From Echinococcus granulosus (Eukaryota > Platyhelminthes > Cestoda > Cyclophyllidea > Taeniidae): DNA of 64,000 bases. This document shows positions 1-15,200 of the stretch, piece after piece (position 1 is the stretch's first letter; each line of letters begins with the position of its first letter). The DNA is taken from positions 1,798,517 to 1,862,516 of the forward strand of contig NW_020170384.1 of assembly GCF_000524195.1 (NCBI RefSeq). Direction: 5' to 3'. Made by a program: the position numbers and the translations under genes. The notes below the pieces were generated by a model that worked only from the letters and a program-made list of their open reading frames with translations, ran no database searches and was not told the origin of the DNA.

Positions 1-291
1 GTAGGCAAAACGTCTACAGTAAATGGAGATTCCCCATAGCTGTCTTTAATTCGAGGATTAAAGATATCTAAATGATCAGAATTAAAGGTCCAAAACTGGC
101 TGCATCAATGTAATAGACGGTTAGCTGTGACCATGGATTCGAGAACCGAAGTAAAAACTCTGGAACAGAGTAATTACGTAGAATAAGGATGCAATTGGGT
201 CAAAAGTAGGGTTTCAAATAACAGGCAGCTTAAAAGTCCGAATCCCAAATGCGAGTGCATAAGTGGGAGCGTTAAATCATGACAAAATCAC

Positions 292-3200
292 CTGTTGCTG
301 AATAGAGACAAATTCGGTCTCCAAGGCCTCGTGCTTCTTCACCTGTGCTGCCAGTGTTGAGGTACTCTTGGGTGTTACTGCACTCAAAGCGGTCAGATGA
401 GCACTTCGGTTTCGTATCAACTCCATTAAATCTGCCCATGCCTGACTGAAGCTATAGCGATGAAAACGGTGTTTAAGGTAGTGTTGGAAGGACTTAATAA
501 CAGGATGATGACAAAAGCGTACTGTGATATATCCCCAGTGCGATCGATCCGGCTCTGAACAAGGCGGACCTGTTCCTGAAGAAGACCCTTATCTCTAGCA
601 AGACATTCCACCTGTGAGCGGACCTGATCGGCACCCGCTCGCACTGACTGCTCGTTGCAGAAGGGGTAAGTCGACTGCGGCTGTGTGGCCATCTGGTTGA
701 TGGTTAGACCGAAAGCGGTGGGGCTGGGTACTGTTGCTGTCTGTGCTGCTTGTCTCATTTTGGGATTTATCAATGTGTCCAGATCATCCGACAACCTCCG
801 ACCCTCTATCAGGCAGCTGTCCACGCCATTTACCAACTTGGGGAGATTGGTAATGAATGTCTGCCATCGATTTCTGATTTTCTGATAGAAAAAAGTATAA
901 TCCTGGTAATTGTTAAAGTTTGTAGAGCTCATATCTTGTACGTAAAGAGCCAGTGACCGACTCTAGCTACGAGAAGGTTAAGCATGGATTAAAGGTATTT
1001 CGTAAAATAGCTTAACACATCTTTTGAATAGAAATTCCCTCTCATGCGACTTAGTGTCGAAACGTACCTCGATTTGCTCTGGGTCATCACCGATTTCAGT
1101 AGCGCTGATAAAAGCAAGAGCATTTGTGATGCCTTGCTGCTGGTCATCTACCTTCTCATCGAACGCGTTAATTCGCCTTTGAAAGGAGAGACTTCTCCTA
1201 CGAGTCAAAATACCATCATTATCTGATTACGGTTACGAGGTGACTACCGAAATGAGAAAAAAAGCGCACTTTGCTGAATTCACTTTATCCTTCAGATCTC
1301 CTAGTGAACCCTCCAACTCAACAATACCGTTTTTTAATGGTTTCGCCAAATTTGGTTCGATGCTGGAAGCAGACAATACCCTGCTCACTCGATTTCCAAG
1401 GTTCGTTACCTTTGGCTCCGTCTCTTTCGTGTACTTCTCAACCTCCTGCAAGTCAAAAATGTAGACAGTGTAGGGAAATCTAGACCCTTAAGATAAAAAT
1501 GAGGCATTTTCAACGATACTTCAGCTAGTTAGATCCTTGGGAGTCACGCCTCTAATGGCAAAACTCAGCTTTACTTCACAGAACGAGTTATCATGGTTGA
1601 ACTATGTGATCAACGTGGTTTACTGAAGAATCACTGATCCAAACCGGGTTCAAGAATGAAGATTTTTTAAGGTGTGGTTAACGTACAAGTATCTTCTTCG
1701 TCGCCAAGTCGTCATTCTGATTCGACTTTCCATTTACCAGCCTATCGACATCAGCCGCTTTGGCGTTGAGAGCCTTCGTCAGATCAGCCATTTCACTAAG
1801 GAGGTTCATGGTGGACATTGCATCATCCAGCTGTTGAGATCGCGCATCGACAACCGACTGAAGGTTTGCCCAACTGCGTTGGAGATTTAGACGAACTTCT
1901 TTGGCAAGCTCATCGTCTGCCAGACAGGCTGGAATTGGTCGCCGTTTGACGTCCAACAACTGTTGAACGCGTGGATATTTGCGCTTCATCTCGTCTCGAA
2001 GCCGCTAATGTGGACAACCGTAGGCAACTCAAGTAAATGCACCCACCATATGCTAGAAATTTTTCAGTTAAAAAGAACTCCACTGGTACAGATAAAAGGA
2101 TTCGCAGATCTCAGCTTAACAGAGTGGAGGATTCTGCTTGCGTGCACTTACCTCATGGCTTTTGCGTTGAGTTGCATGTTCCTGCGGTGTCCGAAAGCTA
2201 GCGTTTCTTCTCATGTGACCGCGTTCCTGTCCGCCCTGATCATCTGCCCAGTCTTTAAGCATATTCATCTCATCTACCGTCTTATACCAAACAACCAAAT
2301 CCCTATTTCGCTTCTCTTTATTGTCCAAATCGTCTAATTGCTTTTGGAGCCTAGAAGTAACAAAAATTTCTCGTGCGTAGGAAAATCGAGAAGAAAATAT
2401 GTAAAGCTGATAGAAGACTCACGTTTCCTTCTTTTGCTTTATTTGGGCCGCCAATTCTGGAGTCCAGGCACCAGCCTTCTTCGCCTTCTTCTCTAAGTCA
2501 TCCAATTTTGCTAGATCACCCATAACTTTCTGCCTATTCCTCTACAAACGAAAAAGCCATAAACAAGCACAGAATAAAATAAAATTCACCTATTCATTTA
2601 ACATTTGCAATTTTATGTTAAAGTAGGGCAGACGAAAAACCTACGGTCTACCTTACTACCTCCACAATCTCACTTCTACTGGTAATCATTTCAGTAGCAA
2701 AAGGCAAACTTAATAGTTAACGGGATAATCTATCTTCCTTCGTTTCAACTGAAGACAATGACAACCTTCGGCTCTTTATGTGTAGGACACGGGCTCTGCA
2801 AACCCAAAGTTGCCTTAGTTTTTGACGCGTGGCTCCAGAATGCCGCAATTATGGGAAAAGTGATCCTTCTCGGTCGACGAAAACTGGTAACGCCAAACAA
2901 TAGGAGCTAGGGTTAAAACAAAGTAGACTTGGAACAACCTTTTCTAACTTTGAGCAGTATAATCACAGTAGGGCAAAAACACATTTGGATCAAAATTTCT
3001 CCTGAAACATTAGTAGCGAAAGTGCTGATTTAGTGATATTTTAAGCTCATCCGCAAGATTACCATTGCTGAATAGATATGCAGGGCGCCCAAAAAATTTC
3101 GGAACATTCGCATTTACAGAATAGAAAGTTTACAAACCTCAGTTTCATTCAACGCATTGACAGCTTCAGCATAGTTCCGAGGCAATTGAGAGGGTCGAAT

Positions 3201-6200
3201 TACTTTTTCAGCAAGATCTCCAGGAACAGCAGCGAGTTGAGGAGCGACTACGGAGGCTTTGATGATTTGATCTGCATCGCTATTAAATTGAGCTGCGGAT
3301 TCGGCGTTGGTCAGATCTCTCACCTTGGTACCGATGGATTTATGCAGATCCAATAGACGATCATTCAAGTCTTGAACCCGCTTCTGGGGGTTAGGGAAGT
3401 TTTTAGCGTCTACACAGCTTGAAAGACGATGAGATCGATTCTGAAGTTCATCTAAGGCCTAGGAATTAAAAAAATTCATCTGCACTCACAGACTGGTCTA
3501 CAGATTAAATATTCTGGTAAGGCAACTTTTCAACCTTCTGATTTGCAGCCAGTTCGGATTCAATGTCACCGAGTTTCTTGATTCGCGCTCGAGTTTGACG
3601 CAGATTCTCCATGGGACTACTGCCAGTCGCTAACGTCGGAACGCTCTGAACTGAGGCCTTCTTCTCTTCCAGCCATTCTTCTACATCATTTGCGTCGTTA
3701 TGGAAATTCACATGGGCCATGACCTTTTCCAATTCATTGCCACGTGCCTCTGCTCTCTTCAGCACTATGCCAGCAGCATTCCGGATGGATTTGCTTTTGG
3801 AAAGCAGAGGATTCGTAAGATCCCTGCAAAGACAAAGTTATGCCAATCAGATTGAGAGTATGGGGAGCGCTACAATGCTTGTTGTTAGCGTCAATCAAAG
3901 CCATTAATAAGCTGATATCTTACTTGGGAAGTTTTGCAGCTTTGATACGTTCCTCATTTACGGTGACAGCTGTAATGTTTTTCAGTAACTCAATCTTCAG
4001 TCCGTCAATCCGACGCTTTTCCCTATCCACGTCGGTGAGAGAGGTCTGTCGGAGGAAAGCACTTAGACTGGAGCATGCATGAGATTCATTGATAAGGGAA
4101 AATAATTAGAATAAAAATTCTCACCAGCGGCTCAGTCATCTGTAGACGCGTGTCTAGCTCCTTTATGTTGCCTTCTATTGAGCCCAGAGCGGAAGCAAAG
4201 TTCTACAAGGAATTAAGGTGTGAATAAATAGCGTAGGAGATATTAATGGACGGAAACTAGAGTCTTATATTCACAGTTGTAGAGCGGCTGATGCTGTCGC
4301 TGTGTAAAACTTGAAGGAAGGTTTTACCACGAATATGAAGCACGAAATTTAATGCAATTCACGGAGAGCAGCATATTTTCTAATCTACACTCCGCTGTTT
4401 GATTGAATTCCATCCCACTACTCCATTAACTTTCGTTGAGAGGAGGATTCAGTTTGCCAAATGCAACGAATTTCTCCTGAGATTAGCTTTACAAGTCCAG
4501 TAGATTCCTCCTGTCATTTAATCTGTTAGGGGATTCAAATAGTCCCCACCTTCGACAGACTTTTACTTAAAATTTTTACACCGATAGGGTCAGAAACTTT
4601 TGGTACTACCAAAATTCAATTGTGGGACAATGCTGACCGTAATTGAGTGGACTAATGTTCAGATACATTGCATAGTCGATTGTGCGGGCCTCTTCATTCT
4701 CCCACAATCTGATCACTATCCTGGCGATAAGCCACTAGATTCCCAAACCCCCAATAATTAAACTACTTCTGCCCTTACACACCTTATGAGATTTCAAACA
4801 GTATGCCTAAATTGCAATGATGATTTTAGATTTCGCCTACCTGTGCCTTGACAGCACTGCTGAGATTGTCCTTCTTGGCCCCGAGTTTTCGTTTAAGCTC
4901 CTCATTTTTCAAAGCAAGTGCATCGGTGGCTGAACCCAGCTTATCCTTTGATGTACTACTCCCTGGCAGTCTTCGTGCCTCATCGCACAGCTCCGCCGCG
5001 CTAAAACCATGACCGAAGTAGAATTTGTAAATGGGGCGGCGTGTGCATGGACAACGCAAACCATGCATTATAAACTTGGCCAAAAAGTGGGCAAACAATA
5101 CTTCATGCAGTAAACACAGAAGTTACTATAGAACCATTTCCTCCGGAGAGGTACCTGTAGGTAAAATTATAGAAATGACTATGAAATGAATGTTCGTTAG
5201 AGAGATCAAACTGCCCTAAATACGAATAAAAGATGAGCCTCTAAAGTATCACTGCTGATTGTACAAAAACTCACGCAGCATCGTAAAGATTTAGATCGTC
5301 ATCCAGCTCATCAGCTTTTTGTAGCCTCTGGTGGAGCGTGGCTGGTGGGAGAAGGGACTGGAAAAGTGAATGGCTGGAGACGATCTCACCGGTGGGTTCC
5401 AGCGTGTCAATCTGTTCTTCCGCATAATTCAACTTCCCCTCCAAGTTCTTCATTTTCTCTCTCAAAGAGAAGTCTGCAGCGGCTAAACTGTAGGCCTCTT
5501 CCCTGCGTTTTAGAAGATCCTGATCGGGGAAAAGGAGATGTGGGTGTCACAAACACAACATTCTATGGAACCACAGTGCATTAGGTGGGGTTCAGGTATC
5601 CCATTTATGGGTATTACCAAAAGATCTGGCTTTATTAAAATAAACCACGGCCATAGCGTAAAATAATGAAAACTAAGGCAATACTCTTTGAATTTTTATT
5701 CCCGTTATCATTGGAGGAGACCCCGAAATCTTACTTGCAGTCGGTACCAAAGACGCTCGATTGCCTGAAGACGAGATTTTACAGCAGGGGCATCATCGGG
5801 ATAAGTTTGTGCGACACTAGGGGAAAAAGAAAAAGTGAAAATTGTGAAGGAAGAGCATTTTTGTGGCGTTCGAGATAGCGCTCAGCAATTCAAAGGGCAA
5901 ATCTTATAACTACCTGTTGCTCATTGACCGCAAACGGGACATCTTTTCACCGAGCAAGGGTTTCTCCACCTTGATTTCCTGAAGCAATAACAAACGCATC
6001 TTGCATTTATTAACAGGTCATTGAACACCGACTTTTAGAAGCAGTTTTTATGTAACAAAGGGAAGACATATATTTAACCAAAATGGGCATCATTTCAGCT
6101 CATGGATAATTAAATATGCCAAAAAACTAACTTTTACTCGCCGCAGGAGTTCAGTGTTGGTCTCTGCGTTGGAAGCCGTATTCGGCATGGTCTCAAGTTG

Positions 6201-9200
6201 GGCAGTGCGATCGCCGAGCAGAATTTCCATTGTCTCAGCCAACTTTTCGAACTGTCCCAAGCTGAGAATACAAATAAAAGTTAACGTCGTCTATGTGAAT
6301 TCAGAAGTTTGGTTTAATTACACTTCACTAATAAGCTGTAATACTTTTACGCCATCTTATATTAACCTACAGGACATGTTCATATTTCTTTGAAAAAAAT
6401 ATACCAACCCATACATAGGTTGAATATTGTATTATATTTCAGATTTAGATGCTGTGAATTTTCGCTGATCAAAGATTGAGGCAAAAAAAAGCGATGTGCA
6501 AGATTTATACAAATTGTTTTCACCCGCTCGAGCTCGTTAAAGAGGCCTCCAAAGATGTCTTGCGTTTATTCAAAGTGTCCCACCTAGGGGAGTAAAAGGA
6601 ATTTTAGAATTAAGAACATAACAAAAGAAAAATCAAAGTGTGCTTAGCCTACTGGATTCGAATGTCTTTCATCCTTCTTTCGACCGGTTTCTTGTAGAAC
6701 AGTTCACTGAAGACAGAAAAAATCTTTCACTTATCAAAATAAAGTAGTCTTAAAGTTGTACCAAATTGAAGTTAAAAGGCATGGAAAAGCCTTATTTTAT
6801 CGAGCATACCCCAGTATGCTCGATAAAAGGCAAGAAAGGGGTTTATTATATGAAAAGTCAGTATCAATACCTTGGAATAACTATGTGATTATGGCGTAGG
6901 CGGAAAAACTAGTGCTTCCAATCTAAACCATCCTACCAATTCTTGCCTTCATGAAAAACACACTACATAGGTCATTTTTCATGTTTCTGGTTCTTTTTTA
7001 AGCTCAGAAACACGCATACTACGTGTCTATGGAGTATTTTAATATTTTGCCAACCTACCCGCTACCTCGTTTGTAAAGCAAACGCTCCGAAGGTTTCACG
7101 ACTCCAGTCAAAATATCTGCAAGCTCATTTATCTCAGCTAGCAAAGAAGTTCCCTTCGAGATCTCCTCAATTGTTGTCTATATTGTGAAGAATAGTCAGA
7201 TGTCGGATACAATCACGAGGTGCTCAAAATGATTTGATTTCATAAGAACTTGCCTCAGTGTGTGTACTACTGGGACCATGGCTTTTCATGTTGCGACTAT
7301 CGCGTTGAAGCTGGTCAATCTCAAAGCATAAAATCCAACATTGAATAGGCAATTTTAGTTATGCAACGAGTTGTCAGCTAATCACTAAATTCACCTTTTG
7401 CTTCATCCACGTCTCAAAATTGTTGCTTTTCATCGTAAAGTCGTGCCATGCCAATGTGTCCTCCAGGCAGTTATCTCTCGCCTACCAAATAATGTATTAG
7501 ACAAGTCGATTAATAAGAAGCATTACCCAAGCTATCAGAGCGACCCACCTTGACACATTTCTGAAGCTGACTTAATTCAGCATTCACTTTCTGCTCACAT
7601 TTCTGGATGTTCTCCCTATCGAAATGGAGCTCATTACTGCTTCGTGCTGCAGACAAGGAAATAAGACGGTGGAAGAGTAAATGTAAATACCATGTGTGTG
7701 CATATTCGTGAAACTAACCAGAAGGTGCCTTGCGAATGGTGAGGCCTCTTGAAACCTCTCGTTTGACAGCCTTAAGTGCATCGGCCTTAGAACCCTGCCT
7801 CCCTGCAACCGGTGCTTGCAAAAGTCGCAGACGATTGGCGGGCACAAAACCCTCCTTTTGTTGGCCCCTCACATTTTTCCGCACGTGCCACCAGTCTGCG
7901 TTGGTGCAGGCCACCACCAGGACCATCTACAATGCACACAAAACCACAACGTCGCCTGACTTTATCACCCTTCATAAACGTGAATACGTGAGCAAATACC
8001 TCCATTTAAGTACATACCTCACCCTCCTCTAGGTCAATATCTCTTCCAGCTGGATCTTTGGCGGTGTAGCGCCCAGTAGCCTGAGCACGGCCTTCAATAT
8101 TCTTTGGGAAAGCATAGCTTCCGCTCACAGATGTCTCAACATCACTGTCAATGCCCGAACTTCCATCGGCGTCATTTGGTACAAGCAATTCTGTTCTCAG
8201 CTTCAAGAAAAACACATTGCTGCATAAGTCAGCTCTATAAACGTGGTTTTTCTAGGATGAGTTTAAAATCACTTACCGGTCTAGCATCCATTGGATTACG
8301 TAGGATTGTGGAGAAGTATTTCAGACGTTGCATGTCGTTAGATTGGAAGGCTTGCATCTCAGTCTCCAGATTAGTCAGGCGTCTTTTTTGTGCCTAAAAC
8401 AGAACTTTATTACCTCTTTTTGCGGATCCTGATGGAACTAACGAGGTTCAAAATTAGATTATCAACAAGTTCTCCGACAGCAGATCTTTCACACATCACA
8501 AGTAGAGGCTTAAAAGTGCCATAACTTTAAAACCAAACATAGGACTCCAGTTAGTCAAAAATTAGTATAGTCAATTTCTGAAATCCTGAAAGCTTCAAAG
8601 ATGCCTACCATCGTTGAACTCGAATCCACTCCACACATTTTGATCGCCTCATTCAATTCCTGTTCACTCTCAACGGGATGAGAGAGAATTCCGGCTGCCT
8701 CAACGAGATAGATCTTCTCCCTAATCCACCTCGAGGCCTCGTCAGCATCGGCATAGAACTGTGCGGACTCAAGGCACTCATTCAGTGCATTTTCACGTAT
8801 CTTCATCTCCTCTCGAAATTGGCTCCATGCAGAGGTGATCGCCGCTATTTGTGAGCGCGCTGATTGGCGCGTGTCGGCCAGCGGATCTTCGGCCACATTG
8901 CTGCCTCCAGTTCGCACGTTCAAAAAGGACTCCGCTAAACGTTTTAAGTCATCCCAGCTTGGCTCATGTGCGGCAACTTCACTTTCCATCGCCTAGATTT
9001 TTAAACGAACGGAATAATACGGAAAGACCTCAATTTCATTATATGCCATTTGAGATGAGCAGGGCCATTCAAACAATCGGCTGCGGTGATGCTACCTCTT
9101 TTTTCACACCAATGTAATAACATCTCCTTCAGTTCGTGAATATTTTACTCTAACGCTCTTTACTAGTCGTGATGAGTAAGGATCTGCTTTGCATTAGCCA

Positions 9201-12200
9201 AGAGCTACTTCGCTTGTGGTTCCCGTCACCTCACTTTTTTATAGCCCAAGATTTCATGAGATTTCGAAACTTGAGCACATACCCTAAAACTCCTCAATTT
9301 CCTTACTAGTGAGTCTTTGGGAAAATTTGTGCCCAAACCTGTTTTAATGACATTTCAAGCACCTAAGCTTAACGCTTGCCGATGAAGTATTTACCAACTG
9401 GACGAAATAATGAGCTAAAAATATGCCTTCGTAATTGACTATCGGCATGGGTACTACAGAATTCAGTGCTGTTATTCAAATGTGTTTTATAACATTAGAT
9501 ACGTGTGATCCCTTTCTCAGTCTTTTAGAGGTAGTTTAATCCTGATGAAATGCACAGCTGTTGCCTCAGTAGGAGGTGAGCTGTGAGGATACCTGGTGTT
9601 TTTTGCACAGACGCTGAGCCAACTGTAGATCACGTGCGTTTCTGGGATCCTTGGTCACTCCCACGGTGGATGCTAGGAAGTCTTTCTTCCCGGTAACCCA
9701 ATTGAGTTCATTTGCAAGGCTGACAAAGAGGCCATAGGTTGAGTTGATACCCTCCAGTTTAGCCTTGCGCTTACGGCTTTCGTCTGCCACTCTGTTCCAC
9801 AGTTGGACAGCAGCCTGACACTCCTGGAAGTCACTAGCCTTCTCTACATCTACAAATGTTATGTAGAAAGTAATTAATCCAATTTTGGCATGTTTTATCG
9901 ACTGCAGAATCGACAATTTTGCTTATGGCACCACAAACCGTTTATCCATAAGTGAGGTAGATTAAGACGGTTTTCATTGAATATTACCTGCATTTGGCAT
10001 AGGAGCCGCATTGGTCCACATAGCCTCCGCGGTATTGCGAATTTGGTAAATTTTCCTTTCCAAGGGCAGAAACTCCGCCTCGGCAATTCGGTGACGGTCC
10101 AGAGCGGCCTGGATTACTTCAAGCGGCAAAGTTTTATCATCACTCTTCCTAGCCTCTGTCTCTCCTTTTGTTGGCTGGGTAAGTTGCTTCTACAGAATCA
10201 GGTAAATGTCACATTAGTGTATAGTCGTAGGTTGGTGAAAATGGAATTCGTCAGAAGGAAATTGTTATGAAAGAAGACACATTTACCTTTAATCAGGATA
10301 AAAGAGTGAACAGGGAGCTTAGTCAAGTATGAAAGTTCTGAATTCTATTGACGCTTAGCATTCTTCCAACAATTTTGATGAATCGCAAGCACAGGTTATG
10401 ATTGGCACCCACCTTTAAAACAATAGATTTTTACAAGGCCATTAAAACTTAGTTGTCTTTTTTAAGACTTAAACTAAATGAAGGTAGCTTTTAACTTAAT
10501 TACCTATGCATCGACGCGTCAGGTGAGGCACCTACGCTAAATTGAAACTGCTATGACACAATATTATGAAGTTTGAGGCAAGAGACAGTTGCAATTTAGG
10601 AGTATTAGACTAGTCAGTCTACTGAGCAGGTATATCACCTCTAACTCCTGAATCTTGCTCGTAACAATTTTGAGCTGTTCCATCAGGTCCGCTCGCGTCT
10701 GAGGAAATGCGATACGCGCTAAAAGAGCACGCATTTTGGCGCCACTCAGTGCAGACCAACGCGACTGCAGTGCTGCATTGCGTTGCTGCACACTGCTGCC
10801 TTGCGGGTACTCCCCGTACTTTATAATCTTCAAGGCCAAATCATCCAAATTCTTGAAACGCTTCTCGTTGCTCTCAATCTTCAACTTCAGTGCTTCCGCC
10901 TTCTTTGCTGCACCAGCCTGGGTTCCCGGCAGCTTTTGAAGCCATTCAGCTTGATCTTCCATGTCTGTTAACCAGCCTTCTCTTATCGCTGCCTTGTGCT
11001 CGAATTGACGCACCATCCGCTCGTACTTTTCAAGCCTGTTAGGTTAGAAACATCCTACTTGGTTATTTGAGTAGTAAAATCGTGATAAGCTACATAAGTT
11101 TCATGCTAAAACAGGCTGGATTAGAATGCTAAACTTTGGCACACGTTCTATGAACAAAATATAGGCGCCAATTTTTAAAAAATTATGTCTAGTTTTTACC
11201 ATATTGCTGCAGATTTATTTTGCTACAGTTGGTTTTTTTAAAAAAGGCGTCACGATTCGCTAAAAAGCCAGCTAATTCATTAGTGTTGCATTTATGCGGC
11301 TCATTAATGCAAGCCACTACAACGGATTGGAAAAATTAAATTAGGCCTTTTGACACCAACGATCTCAATGAAGTGGATTAACTTGGTGGAAAAATCAGTG
11401 AGTAAACTATGCTAATTAGTGCATACTAATGCCTGTGCGCTCAAGCTCGCTAAAAAGGAGTTGAAATGGAATCCATTCCACTAAATTGTGGCGACAATTT
11501 AAGGCCGCTAACAACGAAAAGGGGGTAGTTTGTTATTCAAAGTGTTGTGTGGCCTCACGACACTGCATGTGACTGTTTTTGGCCCATTCTCGCTACTCTC
11601 CACATTACCAAGCCACTAGATTCGCGAGACTTGCGTCACTAAGTGGATTCTATTGACAATGACTGGCATGCTAACAGGCCTAATGCAATAAGAATTCGTC
11701 AGGGATTGCTCGTTTGAACTTCGGGAACTTCACCGTATTTGTGATGAAGTGGCTTTCGGTCTGACAAGTTTCCACATTGCTTAGTCCCACTGGACAGAGA
11801 GTACAGGTTATTCTTGTGGTCAAAAAACAGCGGCTGACAACAACATGGCTTTTTAAGACTATTTGTCTCCTAAACTAAGAGCTGTATAAATTTGATAGGC
11901 AAAATCTATAAGATCAGTTCATTGATGTGAGACGTTATTTAGTCTATTTTAGAAGCCTTCTTGTAAAGGTCATTTGCTCGGTCGATGCCCTACAAGACTA
12001 ATGCATTCTCAACTCCGCCAATAGGAAATTTGGTGTCACGAGTCATCCATGGAAAAAACCGAGTCTTGTGAATCCCTAAGCATACGTCCCATTTATATCC
12101 AAGTGCAATAAAGTTGTTGCGCTGACATCACCCCTTAGTACCACTATCATTCCCTAATGGGAGAGAAAAAATGGACCTAGACTAAGTATCAAACTTGCCA

Positions 12201-15200
12201 ACGCCTGAGACATAATCTTTATGCATCTAATACATCAGCCAGCTTGACATTGATGTGCTGTCCGGCATAAAAATACAAGTCACAATTTAGGGTATGAGTA
12301 ATACTTTTGTCAAGGATGGCCTTTGACAACCAAATATCAGCAATGAATAATTTAGTAGAAACAAAGTTCAGACTGAAGAAGAGAGTGTGTGTCTGCGGCT
12401 TTGCAGGTAGCAACTAGCCCGACAATCTAAACTACCTCAGGGCGCTACCCATACGTCGAGTGTGCTCCACCCGTGTGGTATGGAGCCTGAGCCCACTTGA
12501 CGGCCCTATTAAAGTCACCCTGTGAGTCAATTGACGACTTGGTAGTTAATTGTACTACTTTCAGTTTTCGCTTAGGTCAAATCAGTCAAGAGGCTCTTTT
12601 TGAACACATCGGGGGATAGGTAGTTGAAAAAAGTGAGTTCAGTGTTAAAAAATAATAAAAAGTGTTACCTCAGATAGGCTTTCCGAATCGCTTCTTCAAA
12701 GTCGCTTTCAGCATTTTCAAGTTCTTCCCAAGCTTTGCCAATTGCGGCTATTTTGAGCTGTGGATCTGTCTGTGTGTAGGGCCTTGCACGGAGCTCCTTG
12801 GTGAGCAAGGAAATGCTGAATAAGACTTCCTGCAGTTCTATCCATTCTTCGTACCTGTAAAGTCCAAGTTGATGCTTAGTATCGCCACTCAATGCATGCA
12901 TGATCTCCTATCAAGCCTCAAGATTTAGATCGATGTTGACACAAAATTTAGTATACCCAGACACTGATGAGGGTCACAGGAGTTACTGTTTATAATAGTG
13001 CATGCCTTTAACGGTCAAATTACTTTGAATTAGGTTTATTTAATCCACCACGTCAACCACCATATTCAAATGAGCTTGGTGGAGGATCTGTGCTAGAAAT
13101 AAACGGAGTATGATACCACTGAAAAAGGGACCTAAGAAATGCCCTTGTCAAGCCGCAGTTAAGCGCCTATCGCCCGCAAGCACGCATGTATCAAACGCCA
13201 GTGGTTGCGCAATGCTAAATAAGCTGGGTGCCAAATTTCGTTACTTGTAGGAACATTTCAACCGTGGAAAAGTGATGCCTATCCTGCTAGAAACATGTCA
13301 AATGTCGCTCCTGAGGAGTGCATGGGTGGGTGATGCAAAGACGTTGGACAGCAATTCAAGTGACTCTCTCATGATTGAGTCAGAGAGCTGACGAAACTCA
13401 AATGGAGTTGCATAATCCTTTACTCTGCACTTTGTAGGCCAGAATGATGTCCCACTTTACCTTCCTGAGCCAATGCGTTACATGACTAGAATGAGATCAA
13501 GCAGTTGACGTTTAGATTGCGGTGACTACTGGTCTTCCCAATCATTGGCAGCAAACGTAATAGTTCAAAAGCTGCATTGAGATAGTCAGGGAATAACTTA
13601 CTTCTGCGACTTTTCTGCACGTCTATACTGGGTGAAATTGAAAAGAGCCATTTTGACCTCATCGAGATTTACTGGTAGACTTTGAACTGATTTCCGGAAA
13701 AATGCGGTCTTGTCCCGAATCCACTGCAGCAAACTCCGGATGCCCACCTCATACCAGTTGATTTTACTTCTCAAATCAATTGCCTGATTAATTGTCTGCG
13801 TAAAAAGACAAATGTGGAATATTTAATGCGCGAACTCTTACAAACAAGCGGTTAGATAGTCGCAAAGACCAGGTGAAGAAGACAGACCCTGATCTATCGT
13901 TATACCAATTCTGTTTATGGGCTCCACTCACCGTGCCTACCTCGAGTACAAAGCTAGGCTACCTCCATATTCCCCCGAATTAAGGCATTCTGCATCATCA
14001 AATGAATTTAAAGATTACTTTGAGATGGCTTGCTTAATAGCCAAGAAAATGGTCCCGTATTGTCTCTCCAGAATCTCCAGAATCGGTGGATGGCGCTTTA
14101 CACGTGAGCCTTGGGAGAATGGAATGTTTTACGAGTAAATGAAGACAAGAATAACATCCTCGTGTTTGGATTACAGATGTGCGAATAGTCAGAAGCTCCA
14201 GCTAACAAGTCAATGTGCCGCCTTCACATTTCAGTAATGCAGTCAGCCCAATGGCTTTAACTGTACAACTAGATTAGGAGAGCGTTAAATTTGAAAAGTT
14301 AATCCAACGAATAATCGCCTTTTCATTTTACTTCATTTGGCGATGATCAACAGGTTTGGGTGAGGTGTTCTCTATGCTGCTTATATTCTCCGTTTATCTC
14401 TAAATAGAGCTATGCGTGTGGTGTACTCCTGCTTTCCCTTTTTCTCCTCCTCCTTCTTCTGTTGCTTCACATTCGTCTTTTTCACATCCGGAGGCAATCA
14501 ATCTTCTCAGGAGCATTTGGGTGTGCTAATATCTCCGTGTGTGCACGAGTGTATGTTGTGGCCTTTGAGTTACGGATGACAGCCGACAGCAACTTCTCTA
14601 CATCGTGCTTGCATAAATAGGCCGAGGAAGAGAAGGCTATTCGAGAAAGTTGGATTAAGGTCCTATAAATTGTAAATGAAAATATTCTCACGGATCACAA
14701 CTCTCTCCCCCGTTAATCAACCCCTACCAGCCCGGTGAGAATTTTTCACAGGGATACATTTAACTAGCCAACCACAGAATTGATTGTAATCACCACGAAG
14801 CCATATTTCAGGAAATGGGAGGTTATCGTGCTACTAAGGCACCGTCTATTGCAGGATCTGACTCTTACCTTTCCAACCCTATTGGCGTTTTTGTTTTTGT
14901 TTCGATGTTTGTTCAACATTTGGTACATCGAAGCCACGTAGGTCATGACGGATCTTTCATCCGGCTTGGGAACATTTACATCTGCGTAGATGAAAAAATA
15001 TAAATTGAATGCATTTAAAAGATAAATGTATGAAACACATTTCCCAGTTCCCAGTTTATCACTTTAATGCCCTGACCGGGACTACAGATAATCAAGAGGC
15101 AACGCACTTGTGACGCATCAGAACTAAAATACAACTTGAACAACTATAGCGAATACAACACAAGTTGGCAAGGCTGTTAAGAGTGCAGAAATTCATGGTG

